From contig HF972641.1 in NCBI GenBank assembly GCA_000432995.1, positions 33,744 to 44,859 of the forward strand: 11,116 nt of DNA, given 5' to 3'. The notes under the pieces were generated by a model. That model made no database searches. It was not told where the DNA came from and saw nothing but the letters and a program-made list of their open reading frames with translations. A program made the position numbers and the translations under genes. This document shows, piece after piece, positions 1 through 7,405 of the stretch; the stretch's first letter is position 1, and each line of letters opens with the position of its first letter. The DNA is from Clostridium sp. CAG:1013 (GTDB lineage: Bacteria; Bacillota; Clostridia; Oscillospirales; Acutalibacteraceae).

Positions 1-3000
1 ACGTCCTCCACCAGCCGTTCTAATTGGAACTCCGCCCCTGCCAGGGGCAGCTGGCTAGTGTCCACCTTTTGCACGATCAGTTGGGACGCAGCTAGATAAA
101 CTTCCACTTCCGTTCCGTCTGACACTACCAGACTGTTGCCAGTAGGAGACCAGCTGTCCACGTAGTAGTCCAGGGAAAAGTCGGAAATTGCGGAAAGATC
201 CAGCGTGTCAGCCACGGTCGTGTCTACCGTGAAATCGGTGCTTGTCCCGTTCTGAGTCAAGGTAACTGTCATCGCTTTATAACGATCATACAGAGTTTTC
301 TGGGCCTCGTTGGCACTGTCGGAATAGGTGCTGTAGGTTTGGGCCATTGTCACCAATCGATCATAGGTGGATGCCAGATCGGTCAAAGAGATTATCTCGC
401 CGGTAACAGCGGGAATATTGCTGATGGTCACTGTATTGTTCGGCGAGTAGCTGCCATCCACCATCATGTAATAGGTGATAGTGTAGTTGATCTGGGCGTT
501 ATCCCGAACGTAATAGAAGAAAATATTGTTGGCGGACGCATCCGTCTGTAACTGGAGCTCTTGACTCCAATCCTGATAGACAGTGTATCCACTGACGGTG
601 GGGGCGTTTTCCACCACAAGCGTCGTCTGAATGTTGTCCACTTTCACCGATTTTTGTTCCATACTCAGGAAATAGGGATCGGAGGTATCCACCTGGAAGG
701 AACGGTCAAAAGTGTCCTGATAGGAGTCCAGCACTCCTTCTGCCACCGCCACTGACAGGTCGATGGCGTAGACGTTGTAAACCACTTCATCGGTGGAGTT
801 GTAAACAAAGAAGGCGTAGTAGGTGTATGTGCCATCCGATTGTTCCATTCGGTAGGTATTTCCGGTCACTGACCCCAAATCACTGTCTTTAACCGTCTGT
901 GTCCGGTCATCGGCGTACAGATCGATGGTTGCCTGGGCAGGCAGCCATTTGGCACCAGCGCTGTCTGTGCAGTATTCCCAAGCTGTCTGGGTATAAGTGC
1001 TGCCAGTGTACAAACTGGCCAATTCTTCTGTGGACAGGATGTAATACTCCGTGCCGCCGATGATAATGGTGGAATTGCTGTCTATTGTGATTTGGCTCTC
1101 GCCCTTGGGGGTGAAACTGGTGATCGTATCGCCCACATCATTTTTTTCCACCAGGTGGTACACAACGGCCTTTGCGTCACCCTTGGGTTCCCAGGCCGCG
1201 TACAGCTGCAAGTCACGGACCACGACGGAAGCGTCGTTGGCGTAGCTGAACCGATAGCCAGTCTGTTCCGGGTAGTAGAATAGCTCGCCGTTTTCGTCCT
1301 CATACAGGAGAAATGCGTCTCCCACATGATTGAGGTACACATAGTCCTCTTTATAAGAAGCTATGCTTTGACTCCCGGTTAGCACATCCTTCAGGTAAGT
1401 CTTAGTCCCGGATGCGGGCTCATCGTCGAAGTAGAACCACCCGCTGAAGGTATAACCTGTGCGAACAGGCTCTGCCGGCTCATCCAACACCGTGTTGACA
1501 GCGGCGTTGATGTTGATGTAGTGCTCGTGGTTATACGCAGGTCCCGCACCCATGTAGCAGTAATAGTGATCTACCAAGCGGGTCCCCTGGAGATCCTCGC
1601 TGCTCTTTTCCAGCATTGCCTCAACAGTAAGATCCTCATTCAGCTCCCAGTGGGCTCCTGTCTCATCCTTGTGGGCCACATCCCCTACTTCGCAGACATA
1701 CAGTGTATCCACAAAGAGGCGGTCATTGTCCTTGCTTTGGATGTACCAATAGAGGGGAGCGGTTGCCGCTTCAGCATGATGGGGATAATAGATGTAAACG
1801 GTGTGTCCATCATTGGTCTGGCTGGTCGTCAGGGTGTAGTCGATGCTGTCCGTCCAGGTGCCGCCGTTGAGAACATAAGAGGTAGTGTACCGCGGGGTAA
1901 ACCACCCGGCATATAGGGTCTTGTTGGAGGTCATTGTCTGCATTTCATTGTCGGTTTCCCATTCGACGGGGATCGTCTGCATCTGGTTGCGGTACCAGCG
2001 CCAGAAATAGTATTGGCTCTCTCCGGCGGACTGATAGGGGTACTCCAGCTGACCGCCGGTTTCATCGGTGAGCCAGGTGATGATTTCCTCATCGCTCAAA
2101 GGTGTCAGACAACCACCGTAGCGGACGGAAACAGTCCCATCCGCGTTGACGGATTCCCAGCCCAGCTGTTGAAGGGATCTGGCGCCCTCCTGATACTGGG
2201 ACAAACAGTTGAATTCTGTGGTCAGCAGGGAAGAGGGGATGAGATATCTGCCGTCCACGTTCTGAATATCCAGGGTGTAGGTCTCCCGGGTATAGAAAAA
2301 GTAAATATTTCTGCCTATCTCACCAGTCCCGGAATAACTTTTCCCAGCAGAGGCAAAGCCCTGGCGGGAAGGCTGATTCTGACCCGATTGGCCGGCTGTG
2401 GAATACTGGATATCGTAGTCAGAGGAGTACACATAGACTTTCCCGTTCCAGGAAACGAACTGCCCGTCCCAATAGTTATTGCTGTTCGCCGCATCAGGGG
2501 AAAAAGACGTCACGTTGGTGTCGGAGACCAAAACGGTAGTATCCAGTACCTCGTAGAGAAAATAGTAGTGATACGCCGAAGCCCCGCTGGCCCAGTAGGC
2601 CACCATCTGATGGGCAACCGTACCGTTACCGCTGTCTTCCGTGGCGTTCCAATCAGTTTTAGTGGTGCCCTCTGCCACCACATTTATATCCATGGTGGAG
2701 TAGACATTTAATATGTTTTTCTGGGTGTTCGTGCCAGTAAATACATTGCGGTAGTAGCTGTCCGTGTCCGTACCCATGCTGATATAGGTGTAATTGCTAT
2801 GGGTTCCAGCGATATTATCCACCGTTGGCCAAAGGGAGGAGATGTCCGCCTCGAACCGTGCGGTGAGGGCATAGACGTAGCAGGTGTAGCTTGTTGGCCA
2901 CCAACCGCTTGTGGTAATGGTTTTAGTACCGTATCGTCCCACAGCGGAACGGGAGTCCCGGTTCATGGCCTCGGTAATCTGATAGGTTTTTTGTACCGTC

Positions 3001-5369
3001 AAATCGCCATAGGTGCCGCCATTTGTGGTTGTCACACCATCCTCTGCCTTAAAGTCCGTAAAGGTAAAGCTGCCCGTCCCGACATTTGTCCAACCGGAGC
3101 CACCAAAGGTACCCGGAGTATTATTGGCCACCTGCAGGTTGTTACCATTTTGTCTGGCCAGCACAAATTCCAGGGTATACAGGTTGCGGGTGTAATAGAT
3201 ATTGATGGTGGTAGTGCCGTCGCCGTTTACCTTCACTGTGTAGGAATCCGCAGTAATGGCGCCGTCGGTCACGTCTCCAGATCCTGTGACCTGAGCATTG
3301 GCTACGTTGCCGGGACTGGTCTTGGTGTTGGCCTCACTGTAGGAGAAAAATGTGGTGTAATCTCCATCGGTTCCATAGTGGCCGGAAATCAACGTTTCAA
3401 AACCATTGGACACCACGGCGTTACCGTCGGTTCCGCTTGGCCAGCCACCACCGCTGATTGTCACCCCTCCATTCAGGCTTACCGTCAATTCTGCCTCGGT
3501 GGTGACGCCCTCAACAGTCTCGGTATAGGCGTTCTGGAAGCTGGCTGCGTTTCGGCTCTCCACCCAGTACACTAGACGAATGGAGGTGGTGGCCGGCGTC
3601 CATGTCACCACAGCGTACAGGTCATAGGCCGGCATTTTTCCGGTAGCATTCCCTTTGTTTATCTCCACCAATTGCCCCGACTCATCCAGCCGGTACCAAT
3701 TGATATCCTCTGTGGTTACCGGTTCATATCCTGTGCGGGACAGCCGCTCACTGTACTCGTCCAAAGCGGGCATCGTCCCCCCGTACTGCACTTTGATGGG
3801 ATCTATCTGAACCTCGGTGGTACCGGTTTGGAAATAGATAAAGTAACTAGCCCTGTCATAATAGACACGGATCGTGGCGTTTCCGTCTGCGGTAAAGTCA
3901 ACGTTCGGAGTCCCTTCCCGAAGTAATACCCCCTCGTTGACAGCAGACTGAGAGTCGGCTCGGACTTGAAAACCATCAAAACTTACGCCTTCAAGATTCG
4001 GCCGGTCCTGAATAGAAACTTTGCTGCCATATTCAATACTTTGCGCACTGGTTGTCCAGACTAATGCGTAGGACTCCGCATTATCTGCCGACTGCTGATA
4101 ATACTCCACCGTATAAGTAATTTGAGCAGGTTTATAGATCACGGTGAGGGCCAGAAAGTTCGTGGAGGAGGTATTGTCTGCGCCGAATACCGTATCTAGG
4201 TCCACGGTCACTGTGCTGCCATTCCAGGTAACACCGTTTTTTTGATTTGCGATTGCTGTGTAATACGGGATATTGGGAATCTCAACATCAAAGGTAAGCT
4301 GACCTGCCTGCACATCAGCTTCAGTCTTTGTAATGGCAAGGGTATCGCCTGCTTTGGTGCCGTTTTCATAATAGAAGTACACATTGAAGACATAGGACTT
4401 TTCCGCTTGAAATTGGGCTGTAAACACAGCGTTGCCTGTCACGGTGAAGCCGCTGCCGCCGGACATCAGTTTCCAGCCTGTAAAATGCTGCCCGTTCTTG
4501 GTGGGGGTGGCTCCTCCGTAGGTGAAGTACGGGACGCCGTCAATGGTAAAGGTGTAATAATACGGCTGAGAATCGGCGGATTCAACCAGATGTCGGGTTA
4601 TAGTAATGCTGTCATAGGTAGTGCCGTTAAGGGTAACGGACATTGTGGCCGTATTATCATCTGCCCAGCTTACGCTGTCGCTGGTCCAGGGGGTGTTGGC
4701 GTCCGTCCAAAGCATTGCACCATAGGGGACTTCTACCGACCACAGTTCTCCTGCGCTTCCTTGAAAGGAGACAATGTAGGTGGTGACCTGCCACTGGGCG
4801 ACAATCGTGGTATCCCCTGTAATCGTTACCCACTGAGAATCGCTTGCCCCATATACAGTATCTCCCACTTTCCACCCGGTAAAGCTATAGCCAGCTCGGT
4901 AGGGTTGTCCGGGAAGCAGTCCGCCTAGTGTGCCATCCAAAGTCAGGAGAACTCCCTGACCTGCTTCTGCTTCGGATATAGAGCGCGTCCATTGGTAGGT
5001 TTGGTAGGAGGACTGAGTCCACCCGGCGTTTTGCAAGGTGTTAACCTGTCCGCCGTCCAAATTCAGCGTTAGGGTATAGGATGCGGGTTGTGCAGGAGGA
5101 TCATTTGACAAAACCTGAACCGCTCCGCTGGCCTCAGGAGTATCTCCCTGCTCGGCGGTAACCGGGGAGCCGTCATCATTCAAAGCGCCTGTGCCCTCCC
5201 ATTCGGGCTCAAGATCGTTTGATTCTTCTATCTTTTCTGGTTCCTGGGCTGTGTCCAAGGACAGAGTGTCTGTATCTTCTCTGTACGCCCAAGCGCTGAA
5301 TGGAAACGTTTGAAATATCAGAAAAAGGGACAACCCAAACGCTAGACACCTATGGAGTGTTTTTCTCAT
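1..5369 (-). CDS. Giant secreted multi-module adhesin / pilin-like sortase substrate (3' end beyond the window)
   Basis: The minus-strand frame stays open from the ATG at 5369 to the window edge (1,789 codons, no stop), so the protein is partial at its C-terminus. Residues 1-28 form a signal peptide (MRKTLHR, hydrophobic core, AWA cleavage site). Residues 29-95 are an acidic linker. InlB B-repeat/Flg_new-type modules (PF09479 family) are marked by GYSFTGW at 160-166, HFTGW at 295-299 and GYTFSGW at 1305-1311, and strands ending in AQW, AGW or AAW recur. Between them, Tyr-rich beta modules carry a recurring YY-x-R-type strand near residues 412, 505, 727, 1027 and 1621. The last residues visible, from about 1762, read as the start of a SpaA/Cna_B-like domain (VQKVD with Lys1768, then PLAGAEFQL). 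Such domains commonly precede an LPXTG signal, which would lie outside the window. The coupled upstream sortase supports wall anchoring or polymerisation. The role as adhesin is inferred; the ligand is unknown. Confidence 0.88.
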   Translation of the reverse strand, partial: MRKTLHRCLAFGLSLFLIFQTFPFSAWAYREDTDTLSLDTAQEPEKIEESNDLEPEWEGTGALNDDGSPVTAEQGDTPEASGAVQVLSNDPPAQPASYTLTLNLDGGQVNTLQNAGWTQSSYQTYQWTRSISEAEAGQGVLLTLDGTLGGLLPGQPYRAGYSFTGWKVGDTVYGASDSQWVTITGDTTIVAQWQVTTYIVSFQGSAGELWSVEVPYGAMLWTDANTPWTSDSVSWADDNTATMSVTLNGTTYDSITITRHLVESADSQPYYYTFTIDGVPYFTYGGATPTKNGQHFTGWKLMSGGSGFTVTGNAVFTAQFQAEKSYVFNVYFYYENGTKAGDTLAITKTEADVQAGQLTFDVEIPNIPYYTAIANQKNGVTWNGSTVTVDLDTVFGADNTSSTNFLALTVIYKPAQITYTVEYYQQSADNAESYALVWTTSAQSIEYGSKVSIQDRPNLEGVSFDGFQVRADSQSAVNEGVLLREGTPNVDFTADGNATIRVYYDRASYFIYFQTGTTEVQIDPIKVQYGGTMPALDEYSERLSRTGYEPVTTEDINWYRLDESGQLVEINKGNATGKMPAYDLYAVVTWTPATTSIRLVYWVESRNAASFQNAYTETVEGVTTEAELTVSLNGGVTISGGGWPSGTDGNAVVSNGFETLISGHYGTDGDYTTFFSYSEANTKTSPGNVANAQVTGSGDVTDGAITADSYTVKVNGDGTTTINIYYTRNLYTLEFVLARQNGNNLQVANNTPGTFGGSGWTNVGTGSFTFTDFKAEDGVTTTNGGTYGDLTVQKTYQITEAMNRDSRSAVGRYGTKTITTSGWWPTSYTCYVYALTARFEADISSLWPTVDNIAGTHSNYTYISMGTDTDSYYRNVFTGTNTQKNILNVYSTMDINVVAEGTTKTDWNATEDSGNGTVAHQMVAYWASGASAYHYYFLYEVLDTTVLVSDTNVTSFSPDAANSNNYWDGQFVSWNGKVYVYSSDYDIQYSTAGQSGQNQPSRQGFASAGKSYSGTGEIGRNIYFFYTRETYTLDIQNVDGRYLIPSSLLTTEFNCLSQYQEGARSLQQLGWESVNADGTVSVRYGGCLTPLSDEEIITWLTDETGGQLEYPYQSAGESQYYFWRWYRNQMQTIPVEWETDNEMQTMTSNKTLYAGWFTPRYTTSYVLNGGTWTDSIDYTLTTSQTNDGHTVYIYYPHHAEAATAPLYWYIQSKDNDRLFVDTLYVCEVGDVAHKDETGAHWELNEDLTVEAMLEKSSEDLQGTRLVDHYYCYMGAGPAYNHEHYININAAVNTVLDEPAEPVRTGYTFSGWFYFDDEPASGTKTYLKDVLTGSQSIASYKEDYVYLNHVGDAFLLYEDENGELFYYPEQTGYRFSYANDASVVVRDLQLYAAWEPKGDAKAVVYHLVEKNDVGDTITSFTPKGESQITIDSNSTIIIGGTEYYILSTEELASLYTGSTYTQTAWEYCTDSAGAKWLPAQATIDLYADDRTQTVKDSDLGSVTGNTYRMEQSDGTYTYYAFFVYNSTDEVVYNVYAIDLSVAVAEGVLDSYQDTFDRSFQVDTSDPYFLSMEQKSVKVDNIQTTLVVENAPTVSGYTVYQDWSQELQLQTDASANNIFFYYVRDNAQINYTITYYMMVDGSYSPNNTVTISNIPAVTGEIISLTDLASTYDRLVTMAQTYSTYSDSANEAQKTLYDRYKAMTVTLTQNGTSTDFTVDTTVADTLDLSAISDFSLDYYVDSWSPTGNSLVVSDGTEVEVYLAASQLIVQKVDTSQLPLAGAEFQLERLVED

Positions 5370-6315
5370 TTTTATCCTGCCTCCTTTCCTGGCAGCTTTT
5401 TTTCTTCTTTGGAGGCCAGATCAGAATCACAATTGACAGAATGACAAGTGGAATTGCCAAAAAGGGCAGCCACTGCTCCAGCTGGATCCTCCTTTGGCTG
5501 GAGGAATTTCCTGCCTGTTCCCAATCTGCGCTGTGGGCAGTATCGGACTCCACTTCATCGGAAGTTTGTACTCCGCTAATTGGCTCATTGTCTGACGCTC
5601 CTGTGTCTATTGCCGTACAGTAAACGATATAGCGATGGGTTGCTTCCACATAAGGGTGGCAGGTTACAAGAGTGAGCAGCTCTCTGTCCTCTTGAATCAA
5701 TATTGCTTCAATGTCATCAGGGAGTATAATTGCCGTACTTTCAACCTGATAAGTTTTTTCGCCCCAATATGTGGTCAAGTACACGTATTCTCCCGGATGC
5801 AGTTTCTCAATTTCGCGAAAAAAGGCTGCACCGTTATACCCACGATGTCCGGCAATGACACAGTTTGTGTTCGTTCCACCCACGGGCATGCTAGTCTGTC
5901 CTAAAACGGCAACACCCTTTGCCATGTTTTCTTCTGTCGCCCCCAGATAAACGGGCAATTCCTCATCCATGGCAGGGATATGCAAAACGCCCATCACTTC
6001 TGTGGATAGTCCGTATTCGGTGAAATCGAACGCCGCTTGTTCGTAGTTCCAAGCGTCGGTCAAACCGCTTTGCCCGCTTTCATATAACTTCTTATTGTAG
6101 TTTTGCATATCCTCCAGCAAGTTTTGGTATGCACTGGAGAATTCTGTTTCTTCCTCTGAAACCTGACTCTGGGCACTTTCTATTACTTGATCAAATACAG
6201 TGATCTCTCTCTCCATGTTATGCTGGGATATCCAGGTCAATAGGGGATGATACAGCAGAGCCACAACTCCCAAAAACAAAAATATCCCCGCCAATATTCC
6301 AGTGATTCGACGCAT
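5350..6315 (-). CDS. Class C (pilus-type) sortase
   Basis: A membrane transpeptidase that cleaves LPXTG-like sorting signals and links substrates to pilus subunits or the wall. Numbering from the ATG at 6315 (321 aa): N-terminal transmembrane segment about 2-22; lid-region motif DAW at 87-89, where the family usually has DPF/DPW; catalytic His157 in AGHRG; TLVTC with catalytic Cys219; catalytic Arg228 in ATHRY. A second transmembrane segment at about 282-300, followed by a Lys/Arg-rich tail, is the class C hallmark. The PVGGTNTN and HPGEYVY stretches also match the SrtC core. I chose 6315 because GAGG (6329-6326) sits 10 nt before it. An in-frame ATG at 6348 adds 11 residues (MEVSVKRGILK) but lacks a visible Shine-Dalgarno. 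It is the first gene of the operon with the overlapping adhesin, its probable substrate. The family call is secure; the exact substrate is inferred. Confidence 0.93.
   Translation of the reverse strand: MRRITGILAGIFLFLGVVALLYHPLLTWISQHNMEREITVFDQVIESAQSQVSEEETEFSSAYQNLLEDMQNYNKKLYESGQSGLTDAWNYEQAAFDFTEYGLSTEVMGVLHIPAMDEELPVYLGATEENMAKGVAVLGQTSMPVGGTNTNCVIAGHRGYNGAAFFREIEKLHPGEYVYLTTYWGEKTYQVESTAIILPDDIEAILIQEDRELLTLVTCHPYVEATHRYIVYCTAIDTGASDNEPISGVQTSDEVESDTAHSADWEQAGNSSSQRRIQLEQWLPFLAIPLVILSIVILIWPPKKKKSCQERRQDKNEKNTP
5380..5387 (-). promoter_or_regulatory. Strong ribosome binding site of the adhesin, inside the sortase gene
   Basis: On the minus strand AAAGGAGG lies 10 nt upstream of the ATG at 5369. 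It is within the last codons of the sortase gene, whose stop (TAG, 5352-5350) is 20 bp inside the adhesin reading frame. This near-perfect Shine-Dalgarno fixes the adhesin start. The overlap suggests translational coupling, which is inferred from geometry only. Confidence 0.8.
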
Positions 6316-6356
6316 TTTTAAAATTCCTCGCTTTACCGAGACCTCCATTTTTACAA

Positions 6357-6408
6357 AAATATGCTATTCGTATTTCTCTTTTCTATTACGTAATCGCTCT
6401 GCATATTT
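6357..6408. repeat. Inverted repeat and nested palindrome in the sortase leader
   Basis: AAATATGC (6357-6364) and GCATATTT (6401-6408) are perfect 8-bp inverted arms separated by 36 bp. Inside the spacer lies the 10-bp palindrome ATTACGTAAT (6385-6394). Both sit between the candidate operon promoter and the sortase start. They could be an operator or an mRNA leader fold, or chance in AT-rich DNA. No riboswitch family is recognised. Confidence 0.35.
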
Positions 6409-6465
6409 AAAAACTAAATTCCTCAAAACAGTGAATATCTAAGTTCATATTGCAGTACGGAATAA

Positions 6466-6493
6466 ATTTTATCATATCTGATGTCCTGTTAAA
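6466..6493 (-). promoter_or_regulatory. Candidate promoter of the sortase-adhesin operon
   Basis: Reading the minus strand, TGaTAAAAT (6474-6466) is an extended -10 with five of six consensus bases in the hexamer. A weak -35-like TTTAAC (6493-6488) lies 16 bp upstream. This would start transcription near 6459 and leave a leader of about 145 nt before the sortase ATG. The poor -35 would fit an activator-dependent promoter. Found by eye only. Confidence 0.4.
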
Positions 6494-6509
6494 GGGATTT
6501 GCCTGTAAA

Positions 6510-6525
6510 TTGACGAACCCTTGAC
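6510..6525. promoter_or_regulatory. TTGAC direct repeat with 11-bp period, candidate OmpR-type operator
   Basis: Two TTGAC copies (6510-6514 and 6521-6525) are spaced start-to-start by 11 bp, about one helical turn, in the divergent region between the sortase operon and the response regulator gene. OmpR/PhoB-family regulators typically bind such direct repeats as head-to-tail dimers. The repeat is visible; binding by the neighbouring regulator is inference. Either copy could instead be read as a -35 hexamer, but no -10 lies at a suitable distance from them. Confidence 0.3.
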
Positions 6526-6567
6526 TTTTTCAAAGAAACATTTTTCCCAAATTAAGCAAAAAAAGGA

Positions 6568-6573
6568 TATAAT
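6568..6573 (+). promoter_or_regulatory. Candidate -10 element of the response regulator gene
   Basis: A perfect TATAAT lies 42 bp before the ATG at 6616. No convincing -35 is found 16-18 bp upstream, where the sequence is CCCAA-like. The AGGA at 6597-6600 is the only ribosome-site candidate, with a rather long 15-nt spacing to the start. Confidence 0.45.
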
Positions 6574-6615
6574 AATTGAAAAGCAGATCTGCGGAAAGGA
6601 CAGAAGTGAAAAATT

Positions 6616-7308
6616 ATGAAAAAACTTCTATTTATAGATGACGACATGGATTTTTTAGAAAGCAACCGGCTGTATTTCTGCAAGAAAAATTATCAGGTTT
6701 ACTGTGTGAATAAACCCCAAGAAGCGATTTTGCTTTTGTCCTCCACATCCATGGACTGCATTATTTTAGACATCGATATGCCGGACATGTCCGGCTTTGA
6801 AGTCTGTCAAAAGATTCGGAACCTTAGCGGCACGCCCATCATCTTTCTTTCCGGTCTTACGGATACGAAGAACCGTATTGCCAGCTTTCAGGTAGGGGGA
6901 GATGATTTCCTTGCCAAGCCGTATGATATTTTAGAACTGGAGTTGCGTATTGAAGCCAGGATCCGAAAAAACGAGCAGGTCTTCTTTTCGGATGTAATGC
7001 GTTTTGGAAATCTCTGTATTGATGAAAATCGAAGGATGATAACATACAAGGAAAGACCAGGAGAGTTTACGGCTTTGCAATTTGATATTATCGCCTTTAT
7101 GGCCAGAAATCCCGGGAAGGTGTTTTCCTATGAACAGCTCTATGACCAGATATGGAAAGAGCCTATTATGAAAAGCCGCCACAACCTACAGGTGGCAGTG
7201 GCTACGGTCCGACAAAAACTGGCCCAGCTGTGTGACGGTAAGCAGTATATAAGGACGGTTGCACGAAAAGGATATTATTTTACCTCCGACGAATCGTGCC
7301 CGACTTAA
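6616..7308 (+). CDS. OmpR/PhoB-family response regulator
   Basis: A cytoplasmic two-component transcription factor of 230 aa, the usual length for the family. The receiver domain covers about 1-118, with acidic pocket residues Asp8-Asp10, phospho-acceptor Asp52 (ILDIDMPDMSG), Ser79 in the switch position (FLSG) and Lys101 (AKPYD). A winged-helix DNA-binding domain covers about 127-224: FTALQFDII, the VFSYEQLYDQIW segment, the recognition-helix region RHNLQVAVATVRQKL, and the wing hairpin IRTVARKGYYF. The gene is monocistronic: it diverges from the sortase operon 300 bp away and ends before a strong hairpin. The nearest kinase is the plus-strand 7TM kinase at 8995, on the same strand but separated by an opposing gene. 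Pairing with that kinase and control of the adjacent operon are inferred from position. Expressed start ATG 6616; no better in-frame start was seen. Confidence 0.94.
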   Translation: MKKLLFIDDDMDFLESNRLYFCKKNYQVYCVNKPQEAILLLSSTSMDCIILDIDMPDMSGFEVCQKIRNLSGTPIIFLSGLTDTKNRIASFQVGGDDFLAKPYDILELELRIEARIRKNEQVFFSDVMRFGNLCIDENRRMITYKERPGEFTALQFDIIAFMARNPGKVFSYEQLYDQIWKEPIMKSRHNLQVAVATVRQKLAQLCDGKQYIRTVARKGYYFTSDESCPT

Positions 7309-7353
7309 ACAAATGAAAATAATTTGAAGTGAAAGCCTGTACAATAAAATAAA

Positions 7354-7391
7354 AAATATCGGCTTCTACACGGTGGTAAAAGCCGATATTT
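7354..7391. terminator. Bidirectional intrinsic terminator between convergent genes
   Basis: AAATATCGGCTT (7354-7365) and AAGCCGATATTT (7380-7391) form a perfect 12-bp stem around a 14-nt loop. Read on the minus strand the stem runs into TTTTTTATTTTATT; on the plus strand it is followed by a shorter T-rich stretch (TTTCTATTTG). It lies between the regulator stop (7308) and the end of the minus-strand surface protein (7406), so it can serve both. Confidence 0.85.
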
Positions 7392-7405
7392 CTATTTGTA
7401 TTCAT

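Noticed and set aside
2013..3575. Plus-strand open frames of 232 and 258 codons (2013-2711 and 2799-3575) opposite the adhesin
   Set aside because: They have no ribosome site or family signature, and the minus-strand frame is continuous and domain-bearing through the same DNA. They are antisense shadows of a repetitive, stop-poor gene.
4242..4928. Plus-strand open frame of 228 codons
   Set aside because: Its protein has no coherent fold features and lies opposite the InlB-type repeat region of the adhesin, so it is a shadow frame.
1..5369. Tandem DNA repeats in the adhesin
   Set aside because: Modules resemble each other only as degenerate protein motifs; no long direct nucleotide repeat was seen by eye.
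6316..6348. Longer sortase start at 6348
   Set aside because: No Shine-Dalgarno precedes it, and the extra 11 residues delay the transmembrane segment; 6315 has GAGG at the same 10-nt spacing as the adhesin start.
6510..6526. TTGACG/TTGACT read as -35 boxes for the response regulator
   Set aside because: The only good TATAAT (6568) is more than 40 bp downstream of either, far beyond a usable 16-18 bp spacer.
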